Shown here: positions 1 to 8,253 of the stretch, one piece after another
Layout: every line of letters starts with the position of its first letter
How positions within the stretch are numbered: position 1 is the first letter of the stretch
Assembly (NCBI GenBank): GCA_026984415.1
Contig: JALSSE010000149.1
Span: 1-15,118, forward strand
Reading direction: 5' to 3'
DNA from: Hydrogenothermaceae bacterium
Lineage (GTDB): Bacteria > Aquificota > Aquificae > Hydrogenothermales > Hydrogenothermaceae
DNA: 15,118 nt
Made by a program: the position numbers and the translations under genes
The notes under the pieces: generated by a model
The model's input: the letters and a program-made list of their open reading frames with translations, nothing else
The model's database searches: none
Told to the model about the DNA's origin: nothing

Positions 1-1869
1 TTCCTAATCATACTAAACATAGATTTTGTATTTTTCCTTACAATCCTTGCACTTTCACTTAGACATTTAATAAAACTGTTTTTTGAAAAAAAAGATACAC
101 ACGGTCAGCTCAGGAAAAAACTACTATTAATCCTTATATCTATGGTGATTATACCAGCTGTAATTCTATCTGTAGCTTCTATCAGTCTAATATCAAATGC
201 AACAAAAATCTGGTTTTCTGGAAAAGTTGAGAAAGCATTAAAAAGTGTACAGGTTATTATAGACAAAAATGTTGAACTTAATGTTAAAGAACTTGATAAA
301 GTTGCCTATCTGATTAAAAAAGGTGAAATATCACCTGAAAAAGCTATCAATTATTTTAATCTTCAATCAATAGTTATTATTCAGGGAAATAAGAAAAAAG
401 TTTACGGAAAATTAGTTAAATTTGTAGAAAAAAAGGATTTAGAGCATAGAACAGATTATAAACTCTACTATTTCCACAACACAATGTTTATCAGGTTTTA
501 CAAAAAGTTAGATAAATCTACTGTACTTGTTATTGATAAAAGGTTACCAGATTTTATTTCAAAAAAAGAAAAAGAAATAAAAAACATTCTAAAACTGTAC
601 TCTGAATTTAAAAGATACAAAAGCCCAATAAGAATTGGCTATATCCTAACAATGTTAACCATAACTATGTTTGTTATATTTGCTTCAATTTGGTTTAGCC
701 AATACATAGTTAGAAACCTTACATATCCAATAGAACAACTTGCAGCTGCTGCAAAAAAATTAGCCTCTGGGAATCTTAAAGTAAAGGTAAACGCAACTGG
801 TAAATACGAAATCGGGTTGTTAATTGAAGAATTCAATAATATGGTAAAAGAGCTAAATAACCTTTACCTGAAATTAGAAAAAAGCAATAGGGAGCTCCAG
901 TATAAAAATGAATATCTTGACGCAATTTTAGAAAATGCAAGGACAGGGGTTATTTACTCTGATGATAAAGGTAGAATAGAAAAAATAAATAAATCAGCCA
1001 TTAATATTTTAAGTATAAAACCTGAAGAAATGTTAGGAAAAGACATTTTTGATATATTCAAACAGTTAGGTATTGACCCAAAAATACAAAAAGAACAAAC
1101 AATAAAATACCACGATAGAATTTTAATAGTTAAAACATCAAAAATTGCAAACACAAAAAAGGGATATGTTATAGTCTTTGACGACATAACAGATATAGTT
1201 AATGCCCAAAAAGTTTTAGCGTGGAAAGAAATCGCCCAGAGAATAGCCCATGAAATTAAAAACCCGTTAACCCCAATAAAGCTATCTGCTGAAAGAATTA
1301 TAAGACAGTACAAAAAGCAGAATCCAAAATTTGAAGAAATTTTAGAAAAATCAACAGATGTAATAATAAAAGAAGTAGAACATCTATCAAACCTTGTAAA
1401 AGAATTTGGTCAATTTGCTTCAATAGAAAATAAATTAAATATCGAAGAAATTTCCTTAAAAGATTTTTTTAAAGAACTTAAAAACTCTTATAAGACAGAA
1501 GACTTTAAGATAAACATTGATATTCCTGAAGAAATTATAATAAAAGGAGACAAAAAACTATTAAAACAGGCTTTCACAAACATTATACAAAACGCCTATG
1601 AAGCTACAGCAGGACAAAAAGAAAGATTATTAAATATTAAAATAACCGAATCAAATAATAAGGTAAAAATAGAGTTTAAAGATAATGGAAAGGGCATTTC
1701 TCCAGAAGATATACAAAAAATATTTGACCCTTATTTCTCCAAAAAAACAAAAGGGACTGGTTTAGGTTTAGCAATTACAAAAGAAATTATAGAAAAGCAC
1801 AATGGAAAAATTTATGCAGAACCTTCTAAAGAAGGTGGTATCTTTATTATAGAACTTCCTAAAAATTAA
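1..1869 (+). CDS. NtrY-like membrane sensor histidine kinase (5'-truncated by window edge)
   Basis: The frame is open from base 1, so the real start lies upstream; the ATG at 142 is internal, because the 47 codons before it encode a hydrophobic segment and a basic linker typical of NtrY-type kinases. A further membrane span begins at about nt 127-200, then comes a sensor region to about nt 630, another span (about 640-710), a HAMP domain (about 710-860), a PAS domain (about 905-1200) and the kinase core. The phospho-acceptor is the His codon at 1249 in an AHEIKNPLTPIKLSAE motif. The ATPase domain shows an N box (FTNIIQNAYEA, about 1573-1605), a G1 box DNGKG at 1681, an F box (FDPYFSKK) and a G2 box GTGLGLA at 1753-1773. 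It should autophosphorylate and pass phosphate to a response regulator, possibly NtrX-like, that is not in the window. Whether it controls the next cluster is unknown. The kinase assignment is secure; the NtrY subgroup is likely from the layout. Confidence 0.93.
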   Translation, partial: FLIILNIDFVFFLTILALSLRHLIKLFFEKKDTHGQLRKKLLLILISMVIIPAVILSVASISLISNATKIWFSGKVEKALKSVQVIIDKNVELNVKELDKVAYLIKKGEISPEKAINYFNLQSIVIIQGNKKKVYGKLVKFVEKKDLEHRTDYKLYYFHNTMFIRFYKKLDKSTVLVIDKRLPDFISKKEKEIKNILKLYSEFKRYKSPIRIGYILTMLTITMFVIFASIWFSQYIVRNLTYPIEQLAAAAKKLASGNLKVKVNATGKYEIGLLIEEFNNMVKELNNLYLKLEKSNRELQYKNEYLDAILENARTGVIYSDDKGRIEKINKSAINILSIKPEEMLGKDIFDIFKQLGIDPKIQKEQTIKYHDRILIVKTSKIANTKKGYVIVFDDITDIVNAQKVLAWKEIAQRIAHEIKNPLTPIKLSAERIIRQYKKQNPKFEEILEKSTDVIIKEVEHLSNLVKEFGQFASIENKLNIEEISLKDFFKELKNSYKTEDFKINIDIPEEIIIKGDKKLLKQAFTNIIQNAYEATAGQKERLLNIKITESNNKVKIEFKDNGKGISPEDIQKIFDPYFSKKTKGTGLGLAITKEIIEKHNGKIYAEPSKEGGIFIIELPKN

Positions 1870-2224
1870 CTCGTTTAGCCAAATTTTACATATTGCAATA
1901 ACAAAATTTTCTTCTTACAATTGATTAATTAAAAAAATTAGAATATTGAATATTTAATATAATCCAATACAGTTATGATATATCTTAATAAGATAAGAAA
2001 ATATAAATATAGAATATGGTTAGTGTTTGTCAACTTTACCATTTTGGAATATTATCTATCTGTTAAGGATATACTAATATTATTATGAGGCAGTAGAGAT
2101 GCTTAAATTAAATTTTAATAAAATAAGCTTCTTTTCCCCACAAAACATACCAAACGACTCTAAACTATCAAATCAGAACCAAATAAAAAATTCAATAACA
2201 TTTAATTCTATAGGAGGTAGATTC
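1870..2224. other. Intergenic region upstream of the sulfurtransferase cluster
   Basis: These 355 bases are very AT-rich. No terminator hairpin is visible after the kinase gene. The stretch contains the promoter candidate at 2027-2055 and a leader of roughly 160 nt before the ATG at 2225. From 2099 to 2224 the leader has 42 sense codons in frame with the downstream gene, but these look like chance reading: they lack a good ribosome binding site, and using them would bury the signal peptide of the downstream protein. Confidence 0.6.
2027..2055 (+). promoter_or_regulatory. Sigma70-type promoter for the sulfurtransferase gene
   Basis: A TTGTCA -35 element (2027-2032) is separated by exactly 17 bp from a TATTAT -10 element (2050-2055). 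Transcription would begin near 2062 and give a 5' leader of about 160 nt. This is the closest consensus match I noticed upstream of any gene here. In such AT-rich DNA -10 matches are common, so support comes mainly from the -35 match and the spacing. Confidence 0.5.
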
Positions 2225-3202
2225 ATGAAAAAATTTAAGAAAATCTCTATGTTGGTTGCAGGTGCTGCATTGGCACTGACCTTTTCATCTGGATACGCAT
2301 CAGATGAAATAACACCTGAAACGGTGTTAATAGACGTTGACACAGCTCATTCAAAATTAGGTGACCCAAACGTTAGATTTGTAGATGGGGATTCACCTAA
2401 AAAATTCAAAGAAGGACATATCCCTGGTTCAGTTAACGCTTTTGCCCATGACCTTCACATTCTTGCTGATATCAAAAAATGTGATGGGCTTCCAATGTGT
2501 CCAGACAGAGCTGCTGAATTTATTGGAAAAAAATTAGGAATTGATAACAACACTTTTGTTATTACATACGATGATGGAAGAGGTCCTAACGCATCAGGTG
2601 TATGGTTCTTCCTGTATCTCTATGGAATGGATGTTGACCACTTAAAACTAATGGATGGTGGATTAGCTACATGGAAAGCAAAAGGTTATGAAATAGAAAC
2701 AGGTCCTGGAAAGCCACCACCTCCAAAAACTTTCAAAGTTAAAGTTAGAAGAGATATCATTGCTACAAAAGAAGAAGTTTTAAAAGCTATAAAGGATAAA
2801 GAACACTACGTTATACTTGATTCAAGGCACAACATGGACGAATGGGTTGGAAAGAGATTGTTAGAAGCTGTTGTTGAACCTGGTAAACATGAAAAGGTAA
2901 AAAGAGGCGGACATATTCCAGGAGCTATCTTCTCACCTTGGACAAAATATGCTGGAAACAAAGCTGGAAAACCTAACAAACACATATTCAAACCTATTAA
3001 GAAAATTCAAAGACAGTTGAAAAAACTTGCAAGAAAAGGATTTTCTCCTGACAAAACAGTTATCACATATTGTCACGTTGGTTTAGGAAGAGGTTCATTC
3101 CAGTGGTTAGCTCTAAAATTAGCTGGAGTTAAAAAAGTTAAAGTTTATGTTGGTTCATGGGATGAATGGGGTAATGACCTTTCATTACCAGTAGAAAAAT
3201 AA
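2225..3202 (+). CDS. Exported two-domain thiosulfate/3-mercaptopyruvate-type sulfurtransferase (rhodanese)
   Basis: A 325-residue tandem rhodanese. Residues 1 to about 25 form a Sec signal peptide (KKFKK, hydrophobic core, cleavage near GYAS-D), so it should act in the periplasm. The N-terminal rhodanese domain (about 30-160) has Asp where the catalytic Cys would be (ITYDDGRG), as usual for the structural half of this family. The C-terminal domain carries the active-site Cys283 in the loop CHVGLGR, preceded by VITY. That loop is neither the CGSGVT of mercaptopyruvate enzymes nor the CRKGVT of thiosulfate enzymes, so the donor is uncertain. A C-x5-C pair (CDGLPMC) sits in the N-terminal half. 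I chose ATG 2225 because it follows TAGGAGGTAGATTC and places the signal peptide at the N-terminus; the longer in-frame start at 2099 would mask it. An intrinsic terminator follows, so this gene may be transcribed in excess over the rest. It probably moves sulfane sulfur between cluster proteins (inference). Confidence 0.9.
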   Translation: MKKFKKISMLVAGAALALTFSSGYASDEITPETVLIDVDTAHSKLGDPNVRFVDGDSPKKFKEGHIPGSVNAFAHDLHILADIKKCDGLPMCPDRAAEFIGKKLGIDNNTFVITYDDGRGPNASGVWFFLYLYGMDVDHLKLMDGGLATWKAKGYEIETGPGKPPPPKTFKVKVRRDIIATKEEVLKAIKDKEHYVILDSRHNMDEWVGKRLLEAVVEPGKHEKVKRGGHIPGAIFSPWTKYAGNKAGKPNKHIFKPIKKIQRQLKKLARKGFSPDKTVITYCHVGLGRGSFQWLALKLAGVKKVKVYVGSWDEWGNDLSLPVEK

Positions 3203-3212
3203 TTAAAATCTC

Positions 3213-3237
3213 AGCTGGGGGTTAACCCCAGCTTTTT
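3213..3237 (+). terminator. Intrinsic terminator between sulfurtransferase and YeeE genes
   Basis: An 8-bp stem AGCTGGGG/CCCCAGCT (3213-3220 with 3226-3233) closes a GTTAA loop and is followed by TTTT. It lies in the 55-bp gap between two co-directional genes and ends only six bases before the next ribosome binding site, so it probably gives partial termination or protects the 3' end of the first mRNA. No promoter fits after it. Confidence 0.8.
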
Positions 3238-3257
3238 AGTTTAAGGAGGTGTTAATA

Positions 3258-4397
3258 ATGGAACATTCAGGCGCTTTGATAATGGGAATAATTACCGGAA
3301 TTTTATTTGGTATAGTCTTACATAAAGTAGGTGCTATTAGATATTCCCGTGTAGAAGGTCTTCTTCTATTGAGAGACCTTAAAATCATGAAATTCGCGTT
3401 TATAGCTATAGCTACTGCTTCTATATCTTACGGGTTGGCAAATATTTTTGGCTTTGCAGATGCTTTAAATTTACACCCAAGAATCATGCCTTACTTAGGA
3501 ATTGCCCATCTTATAGGTGGTTTTATGTTTGGTATAGCTATGGCATCGGCAGGTTTCTGTCCAGGTACTTGTGTAGCAAGGGTAGGAGCTGGAAAATTTG
3601 TTGCAATTGGTGGAGTAATTGGATTAATAACAGGAATTATTATATACAGCATGATACAACCTACTTTAGTTGAAGCTGGAATTTTAGGACAAAAAGAAAA
3701 AATAACTTTATATGGAGTTCTTGGTGTTCCTTATGGTGTTTTAGCTGTAGCGTGGGGAACATTATTCATTGTATTTGCAATGATTGCTGATTGGCTTGAC
3801 CCTGCAAAGAAATATGTTGCTTCTGAAGGAAATGAGGACGAATCATTTATCTCTAAAGTTATAAAAAAAGAATGGCACTGGTTACCTTCTGGAATTTGGG
3901 CTGGTTTAGTTATTGTATGGGCTACAGCACAAGGTGAATATTTAGGTTTCTCAGGAGCAACACTTGCATTAGTTGGTTGGGTTGCTAACATGATTGGGCA
4001 TCCACTTGGAATAGTTCCAAAAATCAGTGAAGGTATAATATGGCACGCTGGACTTATCATTGGAGTTTTACCTGGTGCATTTTTAAGTGCAATAGTTTCA
4101 AGAACATTTAAGTTTGATGTTGTTCCTCCATCTTTTGCTGAAGCTGTAACACCAATTCCATGGGTAAGAATAATCTTAGTATTCTTTGCTGGTGTATTTC
4201 TCGCATTAGGAGCTATGATTGGCGGTGGTTGTACTACAGGTGCATTTATTTCTGCATACCCAACTCTTTCTGTAGGTTCAATGGTTATGTCAGCTACCTA
4301 CTTTATTGTAGGAATATTAACAGCAAACCTTATTTACTTTGGAAGATGGAGTAAATTTGTCCAATCTATAAAAGATGCAGAAAAAGTTTATGATTAA
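3258..4397 (+). CDS. YeeE/YedE-family sulfur-compound transporter
   Basis: A polytopic membrane protein of 379 residues with many hydrophobic spans and two related halves. Each half carries the family's Cys-containing loop: SAGFCPGTCVARVGAGKF (Cys101 and Cys105) and IGGGCTTGAFISAYPTLSVGSM (Cys325). This pattern is diagnostic of the YeeE/YedE (TsuA-like) family, known for thiosulfate uptake; one branch, YedE, is linked to selenium metabolism. A polar linker near residues 190-210 separates the halves. ATG 3258 is preferred over the in-frame GTG at 3249, which lies within the AAGGAGGTG ribosome binding site (3243-3251). The usual TusA-like partner (YeeD) is absent; rhodanese-type proteins flank it instead. 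It probably carries a sulfur species across the inner membrane for the neighbouring periplasmic enzymes. The substrate (thiosulfate, sulfane sulfur, selenium compound) is not determinable here. Confidence 0.9.
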   Translation: MEHSGALIMGIITGILFGIVLHKVGAIRYSRVEGLLLLRDLKIMKFAFIAIATASISYGLANIFGFADALNLHPRIMPYLGIAHLIGGFMFGIAMASAGFCPGTCVARVGAGKFVAIGGVIGLITGIIIYSMIQPTLVEAGILGQKEKITLYGVLGVPYGVLAVAWGTLFIVFAMIADWLDPAKKYVASEGNEDESFISKVIKKEWHWLPSGIWAGLVIVWATAQGEYLGFSGATLALVGWVANMIGHPLGIVPKISEGIIWHAGLIIGVLPGAFLSAIVSRTFKFDVVPPSFAEAVTPIPWVRIILVFFAGVFLALGAMIGGGCTTGAFISAYPTLSVGSMVMSATYFIVGILTANLIYFGRWSKFVQSIKDAEKVYD

Positions 4398-4421
4398 TCT
4401 TAATTGGAAGGGGTAAGTTAA

Positions 4422-4553
4422 ATGAGTATGATTGAAAGAATTTTGTACTGGATAGCAATAGTTGTTCTAATTATTGGGATATTTGGGTTGAAAACGCAAA
4501 TTTCTAACCTTGAACAGCAGGCTCAACAGGCTGTTCAAACAGAAACAGAGTAA
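4422..4553 (+). CDS. Small single-span membrane protein, 43 residues
   Basis: This short gene begins with ATG 4422 after a GGAAGGGG ribosome binding site eight bases upstream, 24 bases after the YeeE stop codon. The product has a short basic N-terminus (MSMIERILYW), one hydrophobic span (about residues 8-23) and a polar, Gln/Glu-rich tail (NLEQQAQQAVQTETE) with heptad-like spacing that could form a short coiled coil. It has no Cys or His, so it is unlikely to carry sulfur or metal. I do not recognise a family. Position and ribosome binding site suggest a real gene, perhaps a small subunit or stabiliser of the transporter or of the next, membrane-anchored protein (inference). Confidence 0.65.
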   Translation: MSMIERILYWIAIVVLIIGIFGLKTQISNLEQQAQQAVQTETE

Positions 4554-4608
4554 AAGTATGAGAATGAGGGAATAACCTCAACATTTTAAAGAGGAGGTGT
4601 TAAACTAA

Positions 4609-5109
4609 ATGAACCCAAAGATAGAAAGAGCAATTTATATAGGAGTTATCCTAATTTTAGCTGTATTACTGGTAAGCTTTGGAAAGAAGGAAATACAATT
4701 ACAAAAGGAAATACCAGTAACAGCAGATGAGCTTTACAAAAAAATAGCAAATCCAAATGTAACATTACAGATAATTGATGTAAGACCTTATGAACCAGCT
4801 GATGAAGATGAAGAATCTGATGAGGATTTTGTTTACTACGTTGATGGACACATTCCTAACTCTATACCATTCCCTGACTGTGATGAATCTAAAACTCCTA
4901 AAGAAGCTTTAGAACATATTAATCCTTACTTACCTACTATTATTGTTTCAAGAGATGGTAACCCTGAAATATTCAAAAAATGTGCCCAAAAGTTTACTAT
5001 AGTTCAAAACCTGAAAGGTGGTATTATTGCTTGGGACGATGCAGGTTATCCTGAAGAAGAAGACGAATACACTCCTCCAGCAGCTGGCGGTGGCGGTGGT
5101 TGTTTATAA
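4609..5109 (+). CDS. Membrane-anchored rhodanese-fold protein, Cys-to-Ser active site, with Gly5-Cys-Leu tail
   Basis: A 166-residue protein with an N-terminal membrane anchor (about residues 8-25) and one rhodanese domain (about 36-150). Family landmarks are visible: IIDVRPYE, YVDGHIPNSIPFP, TIIVSRDGN and NLKGGIIAWDDAGYP. At the catalytic position the usual Y-C-R-S-G-N reads V-S-R-D-G-N, so Ser114 replaces Cys and ordinary sulfurtransfer by this loop is not expected. Two other Cys are present (91, 125), and the chain ends in an acidic stretch, Pro-Pro-Ala-Ala, five Gly, Cys165 and Leu166. This resembles in principle the Gly-Gly-Cys swinging arm of SoxY, though sequence and fold differ. An acidic insert (DEDEESDED, residues about 65-73) sits between the DVR and GHIP motifs. 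ATG 4609 follows a GAGGAGGTG site at 4591-4599. It may be a sulfur carrier docking with the molybdoenzyme (inference). Confidence 0.85.
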   Translation: MNPKIERAIYIGVILILAVLLVSFGKKEIQLQKEIPVTADELYKKIANPNVTLQIIDVRPYEPADEDEESDEDFVYYVDGHIPNSIPFPDCDESKTPKEALEHINPYLPTIIVSRDGNPEIFKKCAQKFTIVQNLKGGIIAWDDAGYPEEEDEYTPPAAGGGGGCL

Positions 5110-5135
5110 AAATGAGTAGTACAGCAAAATTTAAT

Positions 5136-5170
5136 AGGGAAGTAACCTTAAAAAAACAAGGTTCTTCCCT
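5136..5170 (+). terminator. Long intergenic hairpin before the molybdoenzyme genes
   Basis: Thirteen base pairs, AGGGAAG-T-AACCTT (5136-5149) with AAGGTT-CTTCCCT (5158-5170), one bulged T and a loop of seven A and one C. It is followed by a pyrimidine-rich CTTACT rather than a clean T run, so it is an imperfect terminator; an mRNA-processing or stability role is as likely. Its outer 7 bp are identical to the stem of the hairpin at 9363-9381. Confidence 0.55.
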
Positions 5171-5237
5171 CTTACTGAAACAATAAAAGTTATTAAAAAA
5201 GAAAAGATTATGAAACGTGGGAGTAAAGATTTTAATA

Positions 5238-5267
5238 TTCAACTATTTAAATATTGGAAATTATAGT
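5238..5267 (+). promoter_or_regulatory. Possible promoter for the molybdoenzyme genes
   Basis: TTCAAC (5238-5243) and TATAGT (5262-5267) are separated by 18 bp in the 210-bp gap before the catalytic subunit, after a strong hairpin. The -35 match is mediocre and the region AT-rich, so this is only a candidate. The gap size and the hairpin are the reason to expect a second start site here. Confidence 0.3.
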
Positions 5268-5319
5268 ATAGAATTAAAAAGGAACACTTTTTTATGATTA
5301 AAATCAAGGAGGTAAGATT

Positions 5320-8232
5320 ATGGCCTTATCTAGAAGGGATTTTTTAAAAGCCCTTAGTGCAGCCGGAGCAGGTGTAACTCTTGGTGGCAATGCAGCTTTT
5401 GCCAAAGACAAAGCTCTAATTGTAGAAGACCCAAGGGCTACTTATCCAAATAGTTCTTATACTGAAAATATGTATAGGAAAGAATTTGCCTATACTTACG
5501 GTAAAAAAGAAGAACACGGTACAGCTTACCACTGTGTAAACTGTCAGGGTAACTGTGCATGGGATGTATGGGTAGACAACGGAATAGTAACAAGGGAAAA
5601 CCAGGTAGCTAACTATCCTCAAATAAATGCAAAAATACCTGACTTTAACCCAAGGGGTTGTAATAAAGGTGTTCAGCATTCTCAAATAATGTATGAAAAA
5701 GACAGACTCTTATATCCTATGAAAAGAGTTGGAGAAAGAGGCGAAGGAAAGTGGAAAAGAATAACATGGGAAGAAGCGATTACAGAAGTAGCAGAAAAGA
5801 TTTATGAAACAATGCTTAACAAAGGTCCAGAAGGCCTATACATTCACGTAGGAGCTGGAATGCTTACAGAAGGTAGAGCAGCTTCTGGAAAAAGATTAGG
5901 TACATTATTAGGAGCAGTGAGACCTTATATAGCATCTTACGTTGGTGATATGTTTGCTGGTGTATCTGTTGTTTATGGAGAAGGAAACGTTGGATGTACA
6001 TGGGACTTCCAGTATGTCACTGATGTTCAAGTTTACTGGGGTATGGACCCGAACAAAACAAGAATACCTGATGCCCACTTTGTATGGGAAGGAAAATATA
6101 ACGGTTCAAAAGTTATAGTTATAGCACCAGAATTTAATGCTACAGCAATCCACGCTGACTTATGGGTTCCTGTAAAAGCTGGATACGATGCATTTTTAGC
6201 AATGGCTGTAATTAACGAAATCATACAGAAAAAACTATATAAACCTGGATTTGTTAAAGCATTTACTGATTTACCTTTCTTAGTAAGATTAGATAACAAA
6301 AAACTTTTAAGAATGTCAGAAGTTGATTTATCTTCTCCTGAATTTGATTCTGATATCTACAAAGTTTATAAAGAAAAAGCAGAAGAAGAAGGAGCTGAAT
6401 TCCACGAAGAAGAATGTTTCTTTGCATGGAATACAAACACAAACAAATTAACTTTAATGACCGGTTCTGAAGGTCATCCAATAAAAACATTAAGACTTAA
6501 AGATGTAGGTTGGGATATAGACCCTGCATTAGAAGGAACTTGGGAAGTTACATTAAAAGACGGTGAAAAAGTAAAAGTAACAACTGTATTTGAACTTCTC
6601 AAAAAAGAAGCTGAAAAATATTCAGCAGAAAAAACATGGAAATTAACAGGCGTTCACCCATCTATTGTTGAACAATTAGCGAAAGATTTAGCATTACCAA
6701 AAGTAGTTGAACTTAACGTAGGATTTACATTAGGTAAATACTTTAACGGTTTACTAAGTCACAGGGCTGTTGCTTCAATTCCTGGATTGGTAGGAAGATT
6801 AGGACCTTACGGTGGGTTAAATACAGAAAACGAAGTTGCAATTTCTGGAATGGGTAAAATATCAGGATTTTCTGGAAAATACAAACAGAGATTTGCTTCT
6901 GGATTTACCAGTGAATTCGTTTTAGGAAAAGTTTTTGAAGATGCTGAAAAATTATACTCAGATGAGGACATAAAAAGAGGTACTGGCTGGTCTAAAAAGG
7001 CTTATTACAAAAAAGCAAAAGAAATGCTTGCTAACTATGGAACAGACGAAAAATGGAAAGAAAGCATAGGAAAAAAAGATGGAAAACCTTACTGGGATAC
7101 AGTAGAAACATTCTTACTATTTGCAGATGCGAGATTTAGAAGAAATAAAGGTTCAACTTACAAGAAAGCATTCTTAGAAAAGGCAAAATTCTTAGCCTAT
7201 GTTGATTTTAGAATGAGTGATTTTGCAGTATATGCTGATATCCTCCTACCAGCTAAATCCCATTATGAAGTCTGGGACATAAGAACTAACCCTGGATACC
7301 ACAGATTTGCAAACTTAGCTCAGCCACCTCAAAACTTAAAACCTGTAGGTGAAGCAAAGTCCGAGTGGGAAATCTCAACAATGATTGCTGAAAAACTACA
7401 GGAAATTGCTTTGAAAAGATATGAAGAAACTGGAGATGAAAAATACATAAAAATCCCTGACCCAACTCACTCAAAAACTGGTTATAGAGAGTTAGACAAA
7501 GTTGCTGAAGAATTCACTCACCATGGAGAGTTAAGAACAGATAAAGATGCAGTTGTAAAAGCTTTAGCAGAAGTTGACCAGTTCCAACCAAATACAATAG
7601 AAACAATGAGAAAAAGAGGTGGTTTCCTTGTATTAAATGAAAAAGCTGGAAAGTCTTCTCCTCTTTATCCTGACAAACCTTACAACTCATTTGAAAATAA
7701 TCTTTATCTATTTGAAAGATTTGAGACATTAACAGGTAGATTAACTTACTACGTTGACCATGATTTATGGATAGAACTTGGAGCTGCTGTTCCTACTGCA
7801 AGAGAACCAATCAGACCATCAAGATATCCATTTGTTTTAATGTCTCCACACGCAAGATGGTCTATCCACTCAACATATAAAACTTCAAAAACACTGTTAA
7901 GATTACAAAGAGGAAAACCTTACGTTATGGTTAACCCTGAAATAGCAAGGAAAAAAGGAATTAAAGATGGAGACGAAATAAGAATCTTTAATAACTTAGG
8001 TGAGTTCTATGCAATGGCTAAACTTTACCCATCTGCACCAAAAGATGCGGTAATCATAGAACACGGTTGGGAACCTTTCTTCTTCAAAGGAAAGAAAAAC
8101 CACAATGAAGTAGTTGGTGATATGTTAAACCTTTTAGAGCTTTCAGACGGATGGGGACACATTAAATTCGGTGGAAACTGGGATGGTAACCAGCACGCTT
8201 ATGAAACATCCGTAGATATTGAAAAAGCTTAA
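5320..8232 (+). CDS. Type II DMSO-reductase-family molybdopterin oxidoreductase, catalytic (alpha) subunit, Tat-exported
   Basis: A 970-residue catalytic subunit. The N-terminus carries a twin-arginine signal (SRRDFLKALSAAG, cleavage near AFA), so the folded enzyme is exported. The FS0 cluster motif is His71-x3-Cys75-x3-Cys79-x34-Cys114, the arrangement of NarG/SerA/DdhA/PcrA/EbdA enzymes; an extra Cys72 follows the His. RLLYPMKRVGERGEGKWKRITWEEA and TRIPDAHF are further type II signatures. Asp210 in YVGDM aligns with the Asp that binds molybdenum in this group, so the Mo ligand is Asp rather than Ser, Cys or Sec. The cofactor would be the bis-(pyranopterin guanine dinucleotide) form. Length is near SerA/DdhA (about 910-920) and well below NarG. 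ATG 5320 follows AAGGAGG at 5306-5312. The beta and heme b subunits follow at once, but no TorD/NarJ-like chaperone is encoded in the window. Known relatives act on nitrate, selenate, (per)chlorate, dimethylsulfide or ethylbenzene; the sulfur-handling neighbours point to a sulfur or selenium compound (inference). Confidence 0.93.
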   Translation: MALSRRDFLKALSAAGAGVTLGGNAAFAKDKALIVEDPRATYPNSSYTENMYRKEFAYTYGKKEEHGTAYHCVNCQGNCAWDVWVDNGIVTRENQVANYPQINAKIPDFNPRGCNKGVQHSQIMYEKDRLLYPMKRVGERGEGKWKRITWEEAITEVAEKIYETMLNKGPEGLYIHVGAGMLTEGRAASGKRLGTLLGAVRPYIASYVGDMFAGVSVVYGEGNVGCTWDFQYVTDVQVYWGMDPNKTRIPDAHFVWEGKYNGSKVIVIAPEFNATAIHADLWVPVKAGYDAFLAMAVINEIIQKKLYKPGFVKAFTDLPFLVRLDNKKLLRMSEVDLSSPEFDSDIYKVYKEKAEEEGAEFHEEECFFAWNTNTNKLTLMTGSEGHPIKTLRLKDVGWDIDPALEGTWEVTLKDGEKVKVTTVFELLKKEAEKYSAEKTWKLTGVHPSIVEQLAKDLALPKVVELNVGFTLGKYFNGLLSHRAVASIPGLVGRLGPYGGLNTENEVAISGMGKISGFSGKYKQRFASGFTSEFVLGKVFEDAEKLYSDEDIKRGTGWSKKAYYKKAKEMLANYGTDEKWKESIGKKDGKPYWDTVETFLLFADARFRRNKGSTYKKAFLEKAKFLAYVDFRMSDFAVYADILLPAKSHYEVWDIRTNPGYHRFANLAQPPQNLKPVGEAKSEWEISTMIAEKLQEIALKRYEETGDEKYIKIPDPTHSKTGYRELDKVAEEFTHHGELRTDKDAVVKALAEVDQFQPNTIETMRKRGGFLVLNEKAGKSSPLYPDKPYNSFENNLYLFERFETLTGRLTYYVDHDLWIELGAAVPTAREPIRPSRYPFVLMSPHARWSIHSTYKTSKTLLRLQRGKPYVMVNPEIARKKGIKDGDEIRIFNNLGEFYAMAKLYPSAPKDAVIIEHGWEPFFFKGKKNHNEVVGDMLNLLELSDGWGHIKFGGNWDGNQHAYETSVDIEKA

Positions 8233-8253
8233 AATTAAAGGAGGTAGTATTAA

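Noticed and set aside
3249..3257. GTG start giving a YeeE protein three residues longer
   Set aside because: The GTG lies within the AAGGAGGTG ribosome binding site of the ATG at 3258.
3872..3890. TGGCAC resembling half of a sigma54 promoter, considered because an NtrY-like kinase is nearby
   Set aside because: It lies inside the YeeE coding region and has no matching TTGC -12 element at the required spacing.
4565..4580. TGAGG/CCTCA hairpin before the anchored rhodanese-fold gene
   Set aside because: The stem has only 5 bp and no T run follows; too weak to call a terminator.
5112..5186. A 24-codon open frame starting right after the anchored rhodanese-fold gene
   Set aside because: It lacks a convincing ribosome binding site and is almost entirely occupied by the long hairpin at 5136-5170, which explains the sequence better.
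5200..5266. Short ATG-initiated frame of 18 codons before the alpha gene
   Set aside because: No ribosome binding site and no protein-like features; it overlaps the likely promoter region.
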